64,000 nt of DNA from a virus. Positions 1 through 7,017 of this stretch are shown here, piece after piece; positions within the stretch are counted from its first letter, which is position 1, and each line of letters starts with the position of its first letter. The stretch spans positions 23,119 through 87,118 of the IMG/VR virus record IMGVR_UViG_3300025423_000001. One strand, given 5' to 3'. The position numbers and the translations under genes were made by a program. The notes below the pieces were generated by a model. It ran no database searches. It was not told the DNA's origin and saw nothing but the letters and a program-made list of their open reading frames with translations.

Positions 1-2
1 GC

Positions 3-179
3 TTGTGGGGTGCGAATGTACAACAAGGGGCCGTAACCCACCAAATTGCAACCCACTATCTCGAAAACATACCCTTACATACCTGTCAATTTCACTTGCC
101 GTTAACGATTTCGTTAACGAATGTAGGAACCATGCTCCATAGGCTCAAGCTCAAGTTATCCACAGCCCGTGTAGCTTAG
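3..179 (+). CDS. Possible C-terminal end of an upstream gene (partial)
   Basis: The frame entering at base 3 is open for 58 codons and stops with TAG at 177-179, shortly before the holin-like start at 198. It could be the tail of an upstream gene cut by the window edge. Another frame is also open for most of the stretch, so this is only a candidate. No motif is recognisable. Confidence 0.25.
   Translation: MWGANVQQGAVTHQIATHYLENIPLHTCQFHLPLTISLTNVGTMLHRLKLKLSTARVA
100..119. promoter_or_regulatory. Inverted repeat CGTTAACGA-TT-TCGTTAACG
   Basis: Two 9-base arms (100-108 and 111-119) are perfect reverse complements around a TT spacer, and each arm contains the palindrome CGTTAACG. It lies about 80 bases upstream of the lysis-type genes. 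It could be an operator for a dimeric regulator or a short hairpin; no T tract follows, so a terminator is unlikely. Confidence 0.4.
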
Positions 180-197
180 AGGTCTAATACCCCTACT

Positions 198-500
198 ATG
201 TTCAACTTCCTACGTGCATCACTCTCCGATGTAGACGGACAAACGTCTTCCAAGCGTGTAATTGCTTACGCATTGTTGCTTATCCTGGGCACCATGGCCA
301 TCACTGACACATTTACCATAGCACACTTCAAGGCCGACACTTGGGATGATGTGTTCTATGGCCTGCTTTTGTACGGGGGTATGATTACCTCTGAGAAATT
401 CACTAAACGCTCCATCCGTAAAACACCCGATAATGAAACATCTACCAGTAGCACTACTCCTGACAGCGAGTCTGTTGTTCTTCAGCCTAAGCTCCTGTAA
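198..500 (+). CDS. Small two-helix membrane protein, holin-like
   Basis: The product is 100 residues with two hydrophobic segments (about residues 22-42 and 52-68) joined by a short polar loop, and a Ser/Thr-rich charged tail. The size, two helices and position directly before a spanin-like gene fit a class II-type holin that permeabilises the inner membrane at lysis. The role is inferred from architecture and neighbourhood; no family signature was recognised. Its 3' end overlaps the next gene by 68 bases. An endolysin is not visible here and may lie upstream of the window. Confidence 0.6.
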   Translation: MFNFLRASLSDVDGQTSSKRVIAYALLLILGTMAITDTFTIAHFKADTWDDVFYGLLLYGGMITSEKFTKRSIRKTPDNETSTSSTTPDSESVVLQPKLL

Positions 501-984
501 TTATGCCCGGATATGCGCTGAGAGGTTTCCACCTCACAGCGACACGTCTACTACCGTCCATGACACTCTTGTCTATCATGACACGGATGTAACAAGGCTG
601 GTACCCGTGTACATTCCTTCTGACAGTACAGTAGTGTCTCTGCCTACAAGCTTGCATGACACTGTCTTTTCTGAAAACACTAAGTACTTGTTTCAGAAAG
701 TCATAGTTCACGACGGTAAGGCCACAGTAGTATGTGCTACAGATAGCTTACAGGCTGTAATAGCTAAGTTGACAGTGAAGCTTCAGACGCTGGAGAAGAT
801 ACACGACCAATCTACCACTATTAAGACTACTGTACATATCACCACTAATCACATCCCGAAATGGGTATGGTGGCTGATAACTATTAACATAGCCTATTTG
901 GCGTACAAATTCTGGCCATCTTACTCGGGCATACTCGGCACCGGTGTGTCTGCAATCGTAGCTTTATGCAAACGAAAGGTTTAG
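433..984 (+). CDS. Candidate unimolecular spanin (lipoprotein with C-terminal membrane helix)
   Basis: The product is 183 residues. The N-terminus is a lipoprotein signal peptide: two basic-proximal residues, a hydrophobic stretch and a lipobox LSSC with the lipid-bearing Cys at position 22. A mostly beta and polar periplasmic stretch follows. A C-terminal helix at about residues 141-160 (starting WVWWLITINIAYLAY) would sit in the inner membrane. One protein tethered to both membranes is the layout of u-spanins such as T1 gp11, which fuse the envelope at lysis. It is nested in frame shift with the holin-like gene, as lysis genes often are. Function is inferred from topology. Confidence 0.65.
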   Translation: MKHLPVALLLTASLLFFSLSSCNYARICAERFPPHSDTSTTVHDTLVYHDTDVTRLVPVYIPSDSTVVSLPTSLHDTVFSENTKYLFQKVIVHDGKATVVCATDSLQAVIAKLTVKLQTLEKIHDQSTTIKTTVHITTNHIPKWVWWLITINIAYLAYKFWPSYSGILGTGVSAIVALCKRKV

Positions 985-1232
985 TCAGCATAGCTAAAGC
1001 CTGGGCCAAGTTTATAGAAAGCTCAGAGGCTACAAAGACTCTGATGAAGAGCCGCCTATCTACCTGTGACAGTTGCCCGCACAAACGGCAACTTAGCCCT
1101 TTTGGCAAATGGGTTATCCTCGCCATCAACAAAGAAAGCTCAACATACTTTTGCGGCCAGTGCGGTTGCCCTTTGGCAGCCAAAACAGCTACCCCTACAG
1201 AAACCTGCCCACTGAACAAGTGGGAACACTAA
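966..1232 (+). CDS. Small zinc-ribbon-like protein
   Basis: The 88-residue product has a CxxC pair at residues 34 and 37 (STCDSCPHK), a second cysteine cluster at 63, 66 and 68 (CGQCGCPL) and Cys81, enough to hold one zinc ion. The N-terminal 30 residues look helical. It overlaps the spanin-like gene by 19 bases and ends the compact three-gene group. Small cysteine-knuckle proteins of this kind are common in phages of Bacteroidota, usually without known function; DNA, RNA or protein binding are all possible. Confidence 0.65.
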   Translation: MQTKGLVSIAKAWAKFIESSEATKTLMKSRLSTCDSCPHKRQLSPFGKWVILAINKESSTYFCGQCGCPLAAKTATPTETCPLNKWEH

Positions 1233-1283
1233 CCTCACAGACAGCGCTTCACGGCGCTGTTCCTGTTTAAATCCAATCCTCCT

Positions 1284-2342
1284 ATGCCTATTAACACACA
1301 GCACCAAGCCCATCTACCCGCAGCTCAAATTATGTACGACTCCGGCCTCACTGTCTCTGAAATTGTCCGTAGGCTGAGTAAAGAACATGGGATAGATACT
1401 GACTCGTATGCATTCCAGATGCATCTCTACCGACATCTCAATCGGAGTAAGGTAAAATCAACGGCTCAACGGGATGAAAATCAGTATGGCACGGATGCTA
1501 TCAGTACGGATAAGAAGCTGACATCCTTCAGTTACAAAGACATCATCCCATTCATACAAGGGTTGCAGAAAATAAGCAAGCAGGCTTCCTTTAACCAAGA
1601 AAAGGCTGCATGGCGTATCAAGACAGACAAGCCTATTGTGGTGGCCACAGTGGCTGACTTACAGCTCGGCAGTTGGGCTACAGACTATGACCTGTTCATG
1701 CGTGTGACGGATGAGATTATCAACACACCAGACTTGTATGTGTTGCTGTTAGGAGACATCTTGCAGATGGCTATTAAGCTACGGGGCGTGCTCGAAGTCT
1801 CTGACAACATCATACCACCTAAGCTACAGTACTACTTCCTTGAAAGCTGGTTGCAAGACATCCAATACAAGGTGATAGCCTCCACATGGGATAACCATTC
1901 AGTCATGAGGGAAGAAGCCCAGGCCGGCTACTCCACTTATGCAGCCATATTCGGTAGACATACAATCTACGCAAACGGCATCTGCCACCTCGACACAATC
2001 GTCAATGACATTACATACAAGTGGGCCATCACCCACTTCTTCCGGGGAAAGTCTATGTACAACAAGACACACGCACCGGAAAGATATTTACGCATGGAAT
2101 TCCCTGAAGGTGACATAGCCGCACAGGGAGACTTCCATGAGCCAGGCATCTCCAAGTTCTGGGAAAGGCAGAAAGAGTATGTGGCCATTGTCACAGGCTC
2201 CATCCAAACTAACTCCGGTTACGCCAAGCGTTTCTTCAGCCTGACCACCGCCCCCGTCTACCCTTGTGTTGTACTGCAGCCAGACCAGAAGATGGCCACG
2301 CCATACTGGAGTGTGAAAGAGTATTTGGCCAACAAGCGGTAA
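1284..2342 (+). CDS. Calcineurin-like metallophosphoesterase with N-terminal HTH-like region
   Basis: The 352-residue product has a metallophosphoesterase fold from about residue 115. The metal-binding blocks are ADLQLG (124-129), LLGDIL (155-160), TWDNHS (201-206, in place of the usual GNHD), THFFRG and GDFHEP (in place of GHTHxP). Asp, Asn and His ligands are kept although the motifs are divergent. Residues 15-55 resemble a helix-turn-helix with small repeated helices. Similar phage proteins are annotated as phosphoesterases or SbcD-like nucleases. It is the last + gene before a convergent boundary. The substrate is unknown; a nuclease role is a guess. Confidence 0.75.
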   Translation: MPINTQHQAHLPAAQIMYDSGLTVSEIVRRLSKEHGIDTDSYAFQMHLYRHLNRSKVKSTAQRDENQYGTDAISTDKKLTSFSYKDIIPFIQGLQKISKQASFNQEKAAWRIKTDKPIVVATVADLQLGSWATDYDLFMRVTDEIINTPDLYVLLLGDILQMAIKLRGVLEVSDNIIPPKLQYYFLESWLQDIQYKVIASTWDNHSVMREEAQAGYSTYAAIFGRHTIYANGICHLDTIVNDITYKWAITHFFRGKSMYNKTHAPERYLRMEFPEGDIAAQGDFHEPGISKFWERQKEYVAIVTGSIQTNSGYAKRFFSLTTAPVYPCVVLQPDQKMATPYWSVKEYLANKR

Positions 2343-2365
2343 AGGCGTATGTTGAAAATTATCTA

Positions 2366-2392
2366 CCCATTTTAGCCGATGGGTTTAAAAAA
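2366..2392 (+). terminator. Weak hairpin terminator after the phosphoesterase gene
   Basis: Arms ACCCAT (2366-2371) and ATGGGT (2380-2385) enclose an eight-base loop and are followed by TT and an A-rich run. It lies 24 bases past the stop codon. The T tract is short, so it is probably a modest terminator that works with the next hairpin. Confidence 0.45.
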
Positions 2393-2430
2393 GTGAGGGC
2401 TGCAGTACATATAGTACTTCGCAGCCCTTC
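2388..2430. terminator. Convergent (bidirectional) terminator hairpin
   Basis: AGGGCTGC (2397-2404) pairs with GCAGCCCT (2422-2429), and the inner GTAC segments can extend the stem. Read on the minus strand the stem is followed by a run of six T (bases 2388-2393). Read on + it is followed by TCTTTAT. It separates the + phosphoesterase gene from the long minus block ending at 2451. Confidence 0.7.
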
Positions 2431-2450
2431 TTTATAAACTGTAGTCCGGG

Positions 2451-2993
2451 CTATATCTTGCCCGGTTTAAAGTCCAATGTGATAAACCAATCCTGTCTTG
2501 GTGCTTCCATGAGTTCTTCAGGAAGCTCGTGTTCTGGTATCTTTAGCACCTCTGCCCACTTGCGGCGCAGAACTGTGCTCTTTTCGAGTGCCAGAAGCCG
2601 CGCGTCTGTTATATCCGTGTCCGTCCTCTTATCCCTGTGCCTGTATTGAAGCGTGCTACCATCTGTAATCAGCTCCTTGGCTTCCTTGCTCATCATGCTG
2701 TACTGCCCCTTCATAAACCTTTGGATGTCAAGCAGCCACCTGTTGTCTAACCGGTAGACTAAATAGACTCCTTCTTTAGGCTTGGCATGGCCAGCGTATG
2801 CGTTGCATCCAGTCACTTGTGTGTTACAATCAAACAAGGATTTGATATGTGCTACAATGTGGCTGCCATCAGGAAATAAGTAAGTGTTAAGCAGGTTGCT
2901 GGAACCAAAATCCTTGATATTCATGCCCACGAGGGGCAGGACATACCAAGTCGTCAGGTTTTGCTCGTTCAGTACTCTAACAAATTCGTGCAT
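2451..2993 (-). CDS. Hypothetical protein, end of the minus-strand block
   Basis: The product is 180 residues of mixed composition with no motif I recognise. The second half is charged and probably helical. It is the last gene of the minus block and overlaps the end of the FEN nuclease gene by 25 bases, which suggests translational coupling and a link to DNA processing. Function is unknown. Confidence 0.75.
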   Translation of the reverse strand: MHEFVRVLNEQNLTTWYVLPLVGMNIKDFGSSNLLNTYLFPDGSHIVAHIKSLFDCNTQVTGCNAYAGHAKPKEGVYLVYRLDNRWLLDIQRFMKGQYSMMSKEAKELITDGSTLQYRHRDKRTDTDITDARLLALEKSTVLRRKWAEVLKIPEHELPEELMEAPRQDWFITLDFKPGKI

Positions 2994-3883
2994 TCTTTTA
3001 ATTCTTCTGTGTCTTGAAATCCATTCCTGTAAACAGACAGGTCAGCGATACCATACTTCTCCCAAAGCGGGTGCTCAGGAGTCATCATAGTAACGGTTGC
3101 TTCTGTCTCGGCATAGATAATGGGGCCATAGTACGGGCCGAAGTGCTTTTCGTAAGCCCTTTTCACCGTGGTGCCCCACATGATTTCGTCCACAGACTTG
3201 AGCAGTTCTGCCGCCTTCTTTTCTCCCATCCCTGGAATGCCGGCAATATTGTCAGCGCTATCACCCATCAGCATCTGCATACACCAATTGTACTTGGCCT
3301 CAGTGCTGGTCACTTTCTGGATTACCAGGTCAGCACTGGTCAAACCCTGCCCTTCTTCCTCAGCCTTTTTACGTGCTGGTTTGTAGTTCAGATGTAGGCC
3401 GGGTATCTGCCTGAGGTCTTTGTCTGGTGAACAGATGACAGGAATGGTAGCCTCCTCATACATCAATCCCATAGCAACCATTGCTACGACATCGTCTGTT
3501 TCAAGGTGGGCAGGAGCTTGGAGAAATTTCCACTTAGTCATCAAGTGTTCCCGTACCACAGGCTCCCAGAAGCGTATCCACTCCATCTCATTTGTTTCCT
3601 CCTTGCCCGCACGGTTACCCTTGTAAGGTTTAAATTTGTAGATGTGGTAGCGGAAACACTGGCCCGAGTAGCTCGGCCCAAGGATGCCAAGATACGACTT
3701 AGCGCTGGATAGTGTGAGGAATTCCCTCATCCATGTATCCAGGGCCCCGTGCATAAGCTCCACTTCACGGTGTTCCCGGTGGTGCCAGCCTATCATCCAG
3801 GCAATACTGTCCCCGTCAATGATGAGTGTATTGCCTTCAGAGGAGCCGGGCTGCTGTGTTGTTGAATAGTTCAAGTTTTCCAT
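2969..3883 (-). CDS. 5'-3' exonuclease / flap endonuclease (FEN, PIN-like)
   Basis: The 304-residue product carries the metal-binding acid motifs of the family: IIDGDS (21-26), ETDDVVA (128-134) and SPDKDLRQ (152-159). A helix-3-turn-helix DNA-binding block, GDSADNIAGIPGMGEKKA, spans 207-224. Such enzymes cut 5' flaps and remove RNA primers, the task of the PolI 5' nuclease domain, which the phage polymerase at 21311-23485 lacks. The start ATG at 3883 is within the end of the upstream winged-helix gene. All key acidic residues appear intact. Confidence 0.9.
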   Translation of the reverse strand: MENLNYSTTQQPGSSEGNTLIIDGDSIAWMIGWHHREHREVELMHGALDTWMREFLTLSSAKSYLGILGPSYSGQCFRYHIYKFKPYKGNRAGKEETNEMEWIRFWEPVVREHLMTKWKFLQAPAHLETDDVVAMVAMGLMYEEATIPVICSPDKDLRQIPGLHLNYKPARKKAEEEGQGLTSADLVIQKVTSTEAKYNWCMQMLMGDSADNIAGIPGMGEKKAAELLKSVDEIMWGTTVKRAYEKHFGPYYGPIIYAETEATVTMMTPEHPLWEKYGIADLSVYRNGFQDTEELKECTNLLEY

Positions 3884-4154
3884 GGATTAATTTCCAGTTT
3901 GTGTCATTGCCAAGTTTTTCCTGCCTTACCAGCCCGAGATTATGCAACACCTTCAATGAGCTGAGTATAAGCCTGTGTGAGTATGTTGCATTCACCATTT
4001 GAGGGGCGGTGCGTTCTTCTTGCTCTAAGCAGCGAAGAATGTAGGTTGTGACAGGCTTGGACAAATGGTTGTATATGAAAGCGGCTTTTGCGTAGGCTGC
4101 TAACGGAATCTTACTTGCCTGTTGTTTTTCCATGGGCTTTCGTTTGTCGTTCAT
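3837..4154 (-). CDS. Small winged-helix DNA-binding protein
   Basis: The frame is open further upstream, but the stretch above 4154 lies inside the HNH gene and reads like its shadow, so ATG 4154 (105 residues) or ATG 4133 is preferred. Residues from about 30 on resemble an ArsR/MarR-like winged helix: a helix pair, a recognition-type segment YSHRLILSSLKVLHNLGLV and a wing with a Trp. It overlaps genes on both sides. It may be a small transcription regulator; the target is unknown. Confidence 0.6.
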   Translation of the reverse strand: MNDKRKPMEKQQASKIPLAAYAKAAFIYNHLSKPVTTYILRCLEQEERTAPQMVNATYSHRLILSSLKVLHNLGLVRQEKLGNDTNWKLIHGKLELFNNTAARLL

Positions 4155-4515
4155 TGGAGGTTTTGCTTCTATGGCAAGTCTTGCAGAGTACTTGAAAAGC
4201 TGCAGGGTCTTCTGCTGTAAGCCGCTGGATAAAGGGTGCAATGTCAGCCCAATCACGTAACGAGCCACAAGGTATGAGATGGTCAATCTCTACGGCTGCC
4301 CGGGCAAACCATTTCCTGCACTTCGAGCATTGGTATTCCCATTTCAGCCTTCGGTTGGCATTTCGTGATGGACGTTTTGCAGCCTCCAGGGCCTGCTTCA
4401 TGGGTATCCAGAAACGGAAACTCTTTCTTAAGGCACTTCTCAGCTTGCCCCAGTATTCAGCCTCAGTCATGGTACCACCGTTACGGGTTTTAAGTACTCT
4501 TGGTTTCGTTGCCAT
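4111..4515 (-). CDS. HNH endonuclease
   Basis: The 134-residue product has a zinc-knuckle HNH layout: CSKCRKWF at about 63-70, the catalytic-metal block VEIDHLIPCGSL, and LCKTCHRSKTSNER near the end. The N-terminal third is basic and would contact DNA. Proteins of this type are common free-standing nucleases in crAss-like and other phages. It lies directly downstream of rIIB. It is not inside an intron, so it is either an intronless homing nuclease or has a packaging or repair role. Confidence 0.85.
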   Translation of the reverse strand: MATKPRVLKTRNGGTMTEAEYWGKLRSALRKSFRFWIPMKQALEAAKRPSRNANRRLKWEYQCSKCRKWFARAAVEIDHLIPCGSLRDWADIAPFIQRLTAEDPAAFQVLCKTCHRSKTSNERQTKAHGKTTGK

Positions 4516-4586
4516 AGGATAGTAGGATTATAAAGGGCTGGCCGGTACTCGCCTTACGGGCTCCTTCCCGGCCTTCTGCCCTTTGT

Positions 4587-6908
4587 TTAGATATGAGCCA
4601 AATGTTTCTTCTCGGCCAGGTCGTCATGAAGCTGACCAACCTTTTCCTTGTGTGCATCCACAGCCTCTTCAATCAGCTTGGCATACTCAGCATCTGTAAG
4701 CTGAGCATACTGGCTGGAATGATACAGGTTCTGTGTAACACCAGTAAGGGCTGAATGAGGGAAGAACTTCAATACGCGTAGTGCACCGGTACCTTTGTGG
4801 TCAATGCCGCCAATGAACATCGGGTCAACGAACACGTTCAGGGTGATAGTGCCTTCATTCTGGTAGTTCTTGATGTACCTTAAGCCACCAATATGCAGCC
4901 CTTTCACGCAGCTCTGGTCGTCATTGCAGTTAACTTTGTCCCAGCTGTCGAGATAAGTAGGCTGGCCAACACGGATGATGTGTCCTTCATATTCACCAGA
5001 GAAGAACTTGTCCCCGCTTTGGCGCTGCACAGCAGGTTCAAACACACGTTGTTCAAGGAATGTTGGCTTCTGGTAAGTCTTCAGCCCGCTGAATTCATCC
5101 ACCGTAAAGTCAAACCTGTCTACTTTCTTCACGCCACCATCTGCAGTGCCGTCTGGTACAAACTTCCAGTCAATTTCACTTACGACTTTGTAAGTAGCTA
5201 ATACAACTTGTTATCGCTGTGGCTTTTTATCCTCAGCTTCTTATACTTCTTAAGTTTGTATAAGTTCGGCGTACATTTTCAACCAGTTCACTCTGGCTGT
5301 CAAGCACTCTTGGAGATATTATAGTCTGCTATGCAGTTTCAATCTCTACGCTCTACGCAGTTCAGCCTCTTTTAACTTTCTGAATTTGCTCGGTATTAGT
5401 GCCCCTTGAAATATCTTATCGTGCTTACGTTGTAGGTAAAAATGAGCGTCTTTATAAAGGAATTTGTGTAAAAGCTTAAATGCTTCCATTTTTCTGACTA
5501 AAATCTTATAAAGTTTATCCTCTCTGGTTTCCCAAGAAGTTTCTATCTGATTATGATTAAGCACTTGTTCAAGCTGTTTTAGGAACACAATACTGTTTCC
5601 ACAGATACCAGCAACTCTATAACAACTTCCGTCTTTAGCTATACCTACAGAACACCATCCATCTCCATCAAATACTCCACGTATGTAGTGGCGCAAAAGT
5701 TCTGCTGGAATTGGAGGCATATTTATTTCACAATAGGACTTTCGATTACAAAGACCCAATGCTTGTAAAGCTTTTACGATTTCTTTACAGTTACAGCTAA
5801 AGATGAAGGACTTTGCAGTACCTTGAATCAATTCTAATTCTGGGCCAATATTATCTCTAAACAAGTTTAAGATATAGACATCATTACTGGTTACTTGAAT
5901 AGTTTTGTCATCTTTAGCTATTGAGCCGTCTGCTGTAAAAAATCCAAGCAGGTAAGCTTTTAACTCATTATCTATTACATCAAAGAAATCACGATATTTC
6001 AAAGAACTAGTATCTTTTAGCCGCCACGATTTTCTGTGAACTATAACAGGTAAGGAATATGCCTTAAAGTGGTGTATAAAGAACTTACGAGTTTTGCTAT
6101 ATTTTTCAGTCAATTGCTCGAGAGTCATCCCATTTAAGTGCTCTTCATACCACTCTGTTACTTGCTCTTCTATGGGGCTTAATTTGTACCGTGTCTTTAC
6201 TTTCAAGGAGCCTTTCATAGTTATAAGGATTAGAATACTAATGTATGTACCTAGTAGTCCTTGATTTTATACTGCTATGAAGCTTAAATACTTTCACCGA
6301 TTTTGCTTGATGCTTATTACAACATATTACTATGCTGCCGGGCTATACACTAACCCTTCCTGTGTGAAACTTACATCATACATGGTAGCACGCTGGATAG
6401 CCACTTCGGGGGCCAGCCCGTTCTCATTCACCAGCTTGGATGCCAACTCGTGGTTCACCACAGTTGTGTTGATATACTGGGCAAAGCGTTTGGCTTTGTC
6501 ATCAGTGTACCATGGATTACGCAGGAAGCGGGCCCAGCATTTTACCAGCGGCAACACATCAATCTTCTTTTCAACGGAAAGGATGATGCGTTCTACAAGC
6601 GACTTCGGTAACGGTTTGCTACTCACCTTACCGTTGATTGCCAGATACACCTTCCCGGTGTGTTTGTTTACCCACAGGAATTGACCACCCTGGGCATGCT
6701 CTACAATCTCCTTGTAGTTTTCCTTGGTAAACGGCTCAAACTCTTCGAGTATGGCCTTTAACTCTTCCATTGATGTAGCTGTGGATGCCTTCTGCTCCAA
6801 GTCTTTCATCAAGGCGTACTTCTGTTCGTCGTACTGGATGCCGTAGGGTATCCCGTTGTACGAGCCTGAGATGCTGTCGTTACCAACTCGGTTTACGATA
6901 ATCATCAT
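4587..6908 (-). CDS. rIIB: rIIB-like protein, gene interrupted by a group I intron
   Basis: Exon 1 (6908-6353) begins MMIIVNRVGNDSISGSYNG, matching the small N-terminal beta domain of rIIB-like proteins. Exon 2 (5203-4587) holds the C-terminal domain, with SCVKGLHIGG as the conserved Cys/Gly-Leu-His block. Joined after GGGT and at TATTAG, the frame continues through EGLLATYKVVSEIDW and gives about 390 residues. Read without splicing, exon 1 stops at TAG within the intron. The gene lies 110 bases after rIIA. In T4, rIIA and rIIB act at the membrane in lysis control and resistance to exclusion systems. A frame open further upstream to 6929 exists, but the family start fits 6908 or 6905. Confidence 0.8.
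5204..6352 (-). ncRNA. Group I intron in rIIB
   Basis: The 1149-base insert separates the two halves of rIIB. The predicted 5' site follows a U in GGGU, and the intron ends in G (5204), both standard for group I. An internal guide AUAGCCC (6346-6340) pairs with the joined exons GGGU-UAU through a single U.G wobble at the splice site, giving P1 and P10. A segment reading AGACTATAATATCTCC near 5328-5312 resembles a P7-type core strand. P3-P8 were not resolved by eye. It encodes a homing endonuclease. Confidence 0.75.
5346..6218 (-). CDS. LAGLIDADG homing endonuclease (intron-encoded)
   Basis: The 290-residue product has two LAGLIDADG helices: AYLLGFFTADGS at about 89-100 and HYIRGVFDGDGWC at about 177-189, each with the catalytic acidic residue. 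This is the single-chain, pseudo-dimeric form. The N-terminal 70 residues resemble a small HTH that may add DNA contacts. The gene lies wholly inside the rIIB intron. Its lower G+C and runs of A/T differ from neighbouring genes, as expected for a mobile element. It should cut intronless rIIB alleles near the exon junction. Confidence 0.9.
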   Translation of the reverse strand: MKGSLKVKTRYKLSPIEEQVTEWYEEHLNGMTLEQLTEKYSKTRKFFIHHFKAYSLPVIVHRKSWRLKDTSSLKYRDFFDVIDNELKAYLLGFFTADGSIAKDDKTIQVTSNDVYILNLFRDNIGPELELIQGTAKSFIFSCNCKEIVKALQALGLCNRKSYCEINMPPIPAELLRHYIRGVFDGDGWCSVGIAKDGSCYRVAGICGNSIVFLKQLEQVLNHNQIETSWETREDKLYKILVRKMEAFKLLHKFLYKDAHFYLQRKHDKIFQGALIPSKFRKLKEAELRRA

Positions 6909-6933
6909 ATATTGGTTTAATAGTGACAAAATT

Positions 6934-6979
6934 GGGAGGGGCAGATTCCTTTACGCACAAGCCATGTTGTACCCCTCCC
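6934..6979. promoter_or_regulatory. Inverted repeat between rIIA and rIIB
   Basis: Arms GGGAGGGG (6934-6941) and CCCCTCCC (6972-6979) form a strong 8-bp stem around a 30-base loop that can itself fold (ACAA with TTGT). It sits in the intercistronic space, just ahead of the rIIB start on the minus strand. It could be a processing site, attenuator or weak terminator. Only a short T-rich run follows. Confidence 0.45.
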
Positions 6980-7017
6980 GGCCCTCATTGGAAGGGGCTG
7001 ACGGATTCATAGGAGTG

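Noticed and set aside
3014-3397. Plus-strand ORFs opposite the FEN gene
   Set aside because: Shadow frames of a well-supported nuclease gene.
4587-5132. Reading exon 2 as a separate gene with a GTG start at 5132
   Set aside because: The frame is open upstream to 5210 and joins rIIB exon 1 exactly through the predicted splice. A separate gene would lack the N-terminal half.
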